A stretch of 64,000 nt of DNA, taken from assembly GCA_964563155.1 (NCBI GenBank), contig CAZLVL010000012.1:24789-88788 (forward strand), in the 5' to 3' direction. The notes under the pieces are model-generated. The model searched no databases. It saw only the letters and a list, made by a program, of their open reading frames with translations, and was not told where the DNA came from. This DNA comes from DUPQ01 sp964563155. GTDB taxonomy: Bacteria; Bacillota; Clostridia; DUPQ01. Of this stretch, positions 59,815 through 64,000 are shown in pieces. The translations under genes were made by a program, and so were the position numbers. How positions within the stretch are numbered: position 1 is the first letter of the stretch; every line of letters starts with the position of its first letter.

Positions 59815-60894
59815 CTATTTTATGGTTAAATCTATTTGATTTAGGTATTCCTCATTCTCAATATGCTTTTCTACATAGACAACCAAGGATGCTGCAATAT
59901 CTTTTTCATCAATATTTCCAAATATAGCATCTACAGCCTCTTGAGCTAAATCTTGTTTGTTTTGAGTAAGATACAAGGTAACAATGTCTGTGAGCCTAGG
60001 AGCAATGTAGCCTATGGTTTCACCACCTGCTTCAATAGATTTTAAGATTATGAGGGCATTGTCTGCACTTTTAGCTTTTAGCCATGAATCTACTTGATCT
60101 AGTTTATAGAAGGTATCAGCTACATCTTTAGATAAAAAGGAAACACAAATTGCTGAGTATTGTGGTCTTGAGTACTTGGTTTTGAATTCTTCTGCCCAAA
60201 TTTTTAAAGCTTCACCTACATTACTATTAAGTAAAACCAACTTTTCCAATAGTTTTTCATGTAAGGTCATTACCTTATCAATATCATCTTTGTAGTAAAG
60301 CAAGCGGACAATTAGCTCCACTGTATATTCTGAGAGTTTTTCTAAGGTCTTTTCATTTATCTCCACATTCAATATTGCATTTGCAGCTTGATTATAATCT
60401 TCTGTATACAAGTAGTAATGGGTAATGCTTAAAAGATATTCTTGGGCCAGGTCATAGGTCTTTGTATCCTCTTTTATAACCTTTTTAAACTTTTCTATTG
60501 CCTCAAGAAATTTTTCATTTTTAAAAAGCTCCTTACCCTCTTCAAAACTTAATCTGGATTGATGTAGGATTTCTATTTTCTCTTCTACCTGGGCTAGATT
60601 ATATAACTTCATATCAAATTCTTTAAACAAACCAATTCTTCTACTAACACTTTCATAGGAAGCTTGCTCTTTTTCATAAAGAAGATAAAGGTTTTCTATG
60701 TATTCATAGACATAGTCTGCTGTTTTTATAAGTTGAACACTATTTTTTTCAATTCTCTTGTATTGTCTATTAGCCCTATCAGTTTCACCCCTCATAAGGT
60801 TTTCCACCATTGGCTCCCAAGGATTGCTTACACAAGCGGTAAAGATAAAGGTGATACTTATTAAAACTAGTAGAATTGCTATTACTTTTCTCAT
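59815..60894 (-). CDS. Helical-repeat (TPR-like) lipoprotein of unknown function
   Basis: This encodes 359 residues from the ATG at 60894. The hydrophobic leader ends in the lipobox F-T-A-C (Cys21), so the protein is membrane-anchored outside the cell. The rest is helical, with TPR-like segments such as F-E-E-G-K-E-L-F-K-N-E-K-F-L-E-A-I-E-K-F near 117-136. No enzyme motif is visible. There is no ribosome site: a TATACT box lies six T before the ATG and a TTGAAC -35 is placed at 17 bases, which implies a leaderless mRNA. It follows the SGNH hydrolase gene and may also be transcribed from there. Confidence 0.8.
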   Translation of the reverse strand: MRKVIAILLVLISITFIFTACVSNPWEPMVENLMRGETDRANRQYKRIEKNSVQLIKTADYVYEYIENLYLLYEKEQASYESVSRRIGLFKEFDMKLYNLAQVEEKIEILHQSRLSFEEGKELFKNEKFLEAIEKFKKVIKEDTKTYDLAQEYLLSITHYYLYTEDYNQAANAILNVEINEKTLEKLSEYTVELIVRLLYYKDDIDKVMTLHEKLLEKLVLLNSNVGEALKIWAEEFKTKYSRPQYSAICVSFLSKDVADTFYKLDQVDSWLKAKSADNALIILKSIEAGGETIGYIAPRLTDIVTLYLTQNKQDLAQEAVDAIFGNIDEKDIAASLVVYVEKHIENEEYLNQIDLTIK

Positions 60895-60900
60895 AAAAAA

Positions 60901-60929
60901 AGTATAACTCAAGCCTTAGACTGGTTCAA
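60901..60929 (-). promoter_or_regulatory. Promoter giving a probable leaderless lipoprotein mRNA
   Basis: TTGAAC (60924-60929) and TATACT (60901-60906) are 17 bases apart. The -10 is separated from the ATG by exactly six T, placing the transcript start at or beside the A of the start codon. Confidence 0.72.
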
Positions 60930-60960
60930 CACTTATGAAACTTATATTTACTTTTATTAC

Positions 60961-61665
60961 TTATTTAGCTAGAGTCATATTCCGGTAATCTTCTATGTAC
61001 TCAATCATACACTGGGTCATTAATTCATGACCTTTTTCATTGGGATGAATTCCATCTTCACATAGAAAATCTCTCAGATTACCAGCCTTTAAAAAGGCTT
61101 TTCTAATATCAATCAGTCTTACATCCTTTTGTCTTGATATTTTAGTAACTGTTAAAGAATACATTTCTTGAAACCTATAAATCATAAAGACATCCTTTAG
61201 CCACTCTAAAATAGAGTCTTTACTAAGATTGTCTTTTGTTATCCAATTAAAGTACCTAACTGGGTCAATAGGGTGGAGATTGGTTAAGACTGGTTCAATG
61301 TTTTTTTCTCTTAACATTTCAATCATCCCATTAATATTTTCCTCATATAGGGCTATAGGTGTTTTAGGCAGGTGATTTTTCTTAGGGTCTTTTGCAACTT
61401 CTTTCCAGTTAAAGTCACTATCATTTCCCCCTAATTCAATTAAAGCAAAGTCTGCCTTAAAATCCATATCTTCTAGGGCCTTTTTCATAAGTCTATATGC
61501 TTTGGGTGTGGTCATTCCAAATCTGGAATTATTGAGGTAGTTGATGTTAAAAGCAGCAGCTGTTTTGTCAATACAAGTATTTTCTAAAAAAACATACTTA
61601 TTTAACTCTTCATCAAAAACAACGCCTTTTAAGACAGAGTCTCCCCAAATGCAAATATTAGTCAT
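60961..61665 (-). CDS. SGNH/GDSL hydrolase
   Basis: This 234-residue cytoplasmic protein has all four SGNH blocks: Ser10 in W-G-D-S-V, a Gly/Asn block, G-G-N-D near 78-81 and the Asp/His pair in D-G-I-H-P-N near 204-209. Family members are esterases or acyl-thioesterases; the substrate here is unknown. GGAGGG lies before the ATG. It lies between cvpA and the TPR-like lipoprotein gene on the same strand. Confidence 0.9.
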   Translation of the reverse strand: MTNICIWGDSVLKGVVFDEELNKYVFLENTCIDKTAAAFNINYLNNSRFGMTTPKAYRLMKKALEDMDFKADFALIELGGNDSDFNWKEVAKDPKKNHLPKTPIALYEENINGMIEMLREKNIEPVLTNLHPIDPVRYFNWITKDNLSKDSILEWLKDVFMIYRFQEMYSLTVTKISRQKDVRLIDIRKAFLKAGNLRDFLCEDGIHPNEKGHELMTQCMIEYIEDYRNMTLAK

Positions 61666-61759
61666 AAATCACCCTCCAAATTGAACTAGCATGATTATAG
61701 TAGGTCTATATGAACCTAATATGACTTTTGCAAATAAGTGCTATTTAGCTTTTAACTTC

Positions 61760-62431
61760 CTAACTAAAGAAATTCATAAGAAAATTATTATTATATAAAA
61801 TGCTGGCTATTTTACTCTTTTGTATAAGGTCGTGAACTACATTCATCACTTCCATGGTTTGTAAGCCAGAAATTATTAAAAATATTATATATACGGTAAG
61901 TATGCCTGAGGCTATGCCCACCACTGCACCTGCTACCGCGTCTACTTGCTTTATTATGGGAAGCTCAGATATCTTTTTCACAAGTCCTCTTAGCAACTTG
62001 AAGATAATCCAAAAGATTATAAATAGTACTACTCCAATAATAATTGTCATAAGAAACCCTGTAACTTGTTTTGAAAGACTTATAATTGCATCGTTTTTAG
62101 AATCTAAAGCTGAAAAATCCATACCACCTGAAAACAAATCTTTAATATTCTCGGGAAAAGGTAAAGCAGCTATAGTAGTACCTAAACTTTCTTCAATGGA
62201 ACCTAGATTTGGGGTTAATGATTCAATTAATTTTTCAACTTTTTCATAAATATTTAAATAGAAGGAAGAACCAGATAAAATTTCCTTTAAAGGTTCAGCA
62301 AACCTAAAGGCTAAAAAGTAACTTAAGATGGTAGATGCCAATCCATATATAGACATTATGAGCCCTCTTAAGCCTCCTATAATAATGAAAAGCAAAATAA
62401 TTCCTAGTAATAGAAAATCTGCAATATTCAT
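61760..62431 (-). CDS. cvpA: CvpA-family membrane protein
   Basis: This 223-residue protein has four main hydrophobic segments. The N-terminal I-I-G-G-L-R-G-L-I and the later V-D-A-V-A-G-A-V-V-G-I-A-S-G are the conserved CvpA elements. An insertion of about 60 residues between the second and third helices is typical of Firmicutes. The function is uncertain in general (colicin V production in enterics; division or envelope roles elsewhere). AAGGAGG lies before the ATG. Confidence 0.87.
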   Translation of the reverse strand: MNIADFLLLGIILLFIIIGGLRGLIMSIYGLASTILSYFLAFRFAEPLKEILSGSSFYLNIYEKVEKLIESLTPNLGSIEESLGTTIAALPFPENIKDLFSGGMDFSALDSKNDAIISLSKQVTGFLMTIIIGVVLFIIFWIIFKLLRGLVKKISELPIIKQVDAVAGAVVGIASGILTVYIIFLIISGLQTMEVMNVVHDLIQKSKIASILYNNNFLMNFFS

Positions 62432-62452
62432 TTCTTTTCCCTCCTTAACTTT

Positions 62453-63571
62453 TTAGTACTTATATATAACTATATTGTCTGATGTCACAATTAACAACCT
62501 ATTATTTCCTAAAAATATAATATTTTGAATATTAGAGTCTGTTTCTATAGTATGAAAGAAGGCTCCCTTATTCTTATATATATTTATCTCCCTATTCTTC
62601 CAGGTTAATACCTTGTTTTCAAAAGTTATCATACCCCCAAGGTCTGATTCAACTTTTTTCTTCCATTCTTCTTGGCCTTCACCATTAATACAAATAATAT
62701 AATTATCCTTTTCATCTTTTGAGTAGACAAAAAGGTCTTTATCTATTTTTTGAATATAATCCACCAGCACATGGCTTAAAACCCTATTTTTTTCCATGCT
62801 TTGGTCTACAAAGACAAGGCCATCAGAGCCAGCCATAGCAAAAACATTATTATTAAAAAGAAGGCCTTTAGGCAAGAACTCATCAAAAACAGTGGCTGCA
62901 ATAGGAGCTGATTTTCCTACTTCAAAGAGCTCTGTGTAAGTCTTATCCATATCTTCTAAATCCAAACAAAGTACCAGAAAGTTTTTACCAGAGGCTGATA
63001 CATCCCCATAAACTGGATACTTTGAAACATACTGAATGTTGTTCTTGTAGTTATCCTCTGTTAGAACATTACCAAGGTCGGATATGAGATAAACAGCTCC
63101 TGCATATCCTTTTTCTCCCTTAGCTAAAATCATTATACTTTTTTCAAAAGCTAAAAGATGGATTATGGGAGTTTTAGCCTCAAAGTCATTTACTTTTTTA
63201 CCTTCTCTAAAAAGGGTAAAGTTTTTAGTTCCCTTATCATAAGCAATAAGTCCAAAACTAGAAGCGGTCATTTGCAAGTCATTATAGGGTAAAAGATAGG
63301 ATCTCTGAAATTCTCCCTTTCCTTTATAAATAGAAACACCAGTATCTTCAAATATGTAAATAAATCCATTTTCAGCAAACACTTGGCTTCCTGTGGAAAT
63401 AGCTATTTTCTTAACTTCTCCAGCATCTTTTGCTATTACATCTGCTTTGAAAAACCTAAGAACATCATTTTTAAATATAAAAAATAAGGTAGCTAAAACT
63501 ATTAATAAAAAAATTGTAATAAGTAAGCCTAAGGCTTTTTTATTGTACTTTCTAGCCAAACTATTTCCCAC
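62453..63571 (-). CDS. Membrane-anchored DUF5711-like beta-propeller protein
   Basis: This protein of up to 372 residues has one N-terminal membrane helix (about 14-33) and an outer region of repeated beta strands reminiscent of a degenerate propeller. In clostridia such DUF5711 proteins are commonly next to cvpA, as here. The start is a GTG at 63571 or, with better ribosome spacing (GGTGGG), a TTG at 63559. No catalytic motif is seen. Confidence 0.7.
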   Translation of the reverse strand: MGNSLARKYNKKALGLLITIFLLIVLATLFFIFKNDVLRFFKADVIAKDAGEVKKIAISTGSQVFAENGFIYIFEDTGVSIYKGKGEFQRSYLLPYNDLQMTASSFGLIAYDKGTKNFTLFREGKKVNDFEAKTPIIHLLAFEKSIMILAKGEKGYAGAVYLISDLGNVLTEDNYKNNIQYVSKYPVYGDVSASGKNFLVLCLDLEDMDKTYTELFEVGKSAPIAATVFDEFLPKGLLFNNNVFAMAGSDGLVFVDQSMEKNRVLSHVLVDYIQKIDKDLFVYSKDEKDNYIICINGEGQEEWKKKVESDLGGMITFENKVLTWKNREINIYKNKGAFFHTIETDSNIQNIIFLGNNRLLIVTSDNIVIYKY

Positions 63572-63675
63572 CTTTCATTAGAATAATTTTAACACATAGA
63601 CTATAGGTCTACAAACAAATTGTCATATGAAGAGCTTAAGTCTTTGCTATTTTATCAAATTTGCCGCTTTTTATG

Positions 63676-63704
63676 TTGACAAATAAAAACCTATTTATTA
63701 TACT
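63676..63704 (+). promoter_or_regulatory. Promoter of the tRNA-Asp-Phe-Gly cluster
   Basis: TTGACA (63676-63681) and TATACT (63699-63704) are spaced 17 bases apart, about 80 bases before tRNA-Asp. Confidence 0.88.
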
Positions 63705-63785
63705 CAATAAGCGGTTTGATTTTGGACGATACTAAGCATAATTTTTCATATCGGACAGAACAGGATAGTTAAAAAACCCATTTGC

Positions 63786-63862
63786 GGCCTGGTAGTTCAG
63801 TTGGTTAGAATGCCAGCCTGTCACGCTGGAGGTCGTGGGTTCGAGTCCCATCCAGGTCGCCA
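63786..63862 (+). tRNA. tRNA-Asp (GTC)
   Basis: A complete 77-base cloverleaf, anticodon GTC in GCCTGTCACGC, T-loop GGTTCGAGTCC, G discriminator and encoded CCA. Confidence 0.97.
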
Positions 63863-63865
63863 TTT

Positions 63866-63941
63866 GCCCAGATAGCTCAGAAGGTAGAGCAGGGGACTGA
63901 AAATCCCCGTGTCGGTGGTTCGATTCCGCCTCTGGGCACCA
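63866..63941 (+). tRNA. tRNA-Phe (GAA)
   Basis: A complete 76-base cloverleaf, anticodon GAA in GGACTGAAAATCC, T-loop GGTTCGATTCC and encoded CCA. It starts three bases after tRNA-Asp. Confidence 0.97.
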
Positions 63942-63948
63942 AAGTCGA

Positions 63949-64000
63949 GCGGGTTTAACTCAGTGGTAGAGTGTCACCTTGCCAAGGTGAAAGTCGCGAG
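63949..64000 (+). tRNA. tRNA-Gly (GCC), partial at window edge
   Basis: The first 52 bases are present: acceptor GCGGGTT, D-arm with CAGTGGTAGAG, and anticodon GCC in CCTTGCCAAGG. The T-arm and 3' end lie beyond the window. Confidence 0.93.

Overview
The window reads as chromosomal DNA of a low-GC, Gram-positive anaerobe of the Clostridia. The evidence is the AT-rich sequence, AGGAGG-type ribosome sites, S-layer-homology (SLH) surface proteins, a FabT/FabK-type fatty acid operon, a WalRK system, ECF transport and a cobalamin riboswitch. I cannot name the species. Nearly all genes lie on the minus strand; the exceptions are a glycan-active enzyme gene (45520-47181), a LysR gene (57671-58573) and the tRNA cluster at the right edge. 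I see no phage, insertion sequence, CRISPR array or rRNA.

Layout by region. (a) 1-1966: a translationally overlapped SOS cassette, dinB - unknown 89-residue protein - SRAP/YedK-type abasic-site protein (cut by the window edge), under a LexA box. (b) 1991-9114: a six-gene operon behind a B12 riboswitch with its own terminator. It encodes two SLH-anchored proteins and a lipoprotein that together contain both domain types of animal transcobalamin, followed by a complete ECF transporter (T, fused A-A', S). I regard this as the most interesting system here: a probable cell-wall relay for corrinoid capture. (c) 9188-16617: walR-walK-walH-walI followed by kbl, an esterase and a membrane protein. (d) 16614-25474: three tandem paralogous S-layer/SLH proteins with five matching xQYG repeats; two have WalR-box-like sites in front. 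(e) 25479-30817: an O-antigen-ligase-like protein, a PlsC-like acyltransferase with a zinc ribbon, and a cadC-like/HMA/P-type ATPase metal efflux operon with operator and promoter.

(f) 30913-34996: a membrane GGDEF protein, an acyltransferase-like protein and a neutral-ceramidase-like protein. (g) 35162-45365: the type II fatty acid operon fabT-H-K-D-G-F-accB-fabZ-accC-accD-accA-degV. It has no acpP and carries a 19-bp tandem repeat between accB and fabZ. (h) 45465-50897: a carbohydrate locus with a heparinase-II/III-like enzyme, ROK kinase, GPH-type symporter and amidohydrolase. (i) 51093-58677: free-methionine-sulfoxide reductase, a degenerate beta-lactamase-like/PQQ-propeller fusion, a PfkB sugar kinase, an LRR protein, and a cation/proton antiporter divergent from a LysR regulator. 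(j) 58727-64000: ribosomal protein L25, tRNA-Leu and tRNA-fMet, a lipoprotein, an SGNH hydrolase, CvpA, a DUF5711-like protein, and tRNA-Asp, tRNA-Phe and the start of tRNA-Gly.

Two genes (16614-19343 and 59815-60894) have a -10 box exactly six bases before the ATG and no ribosome site, suggesting leaderless mRNAs. Start codons were moved from the longest possible reading frame wherever a clear ribosome site supports a later ATG.
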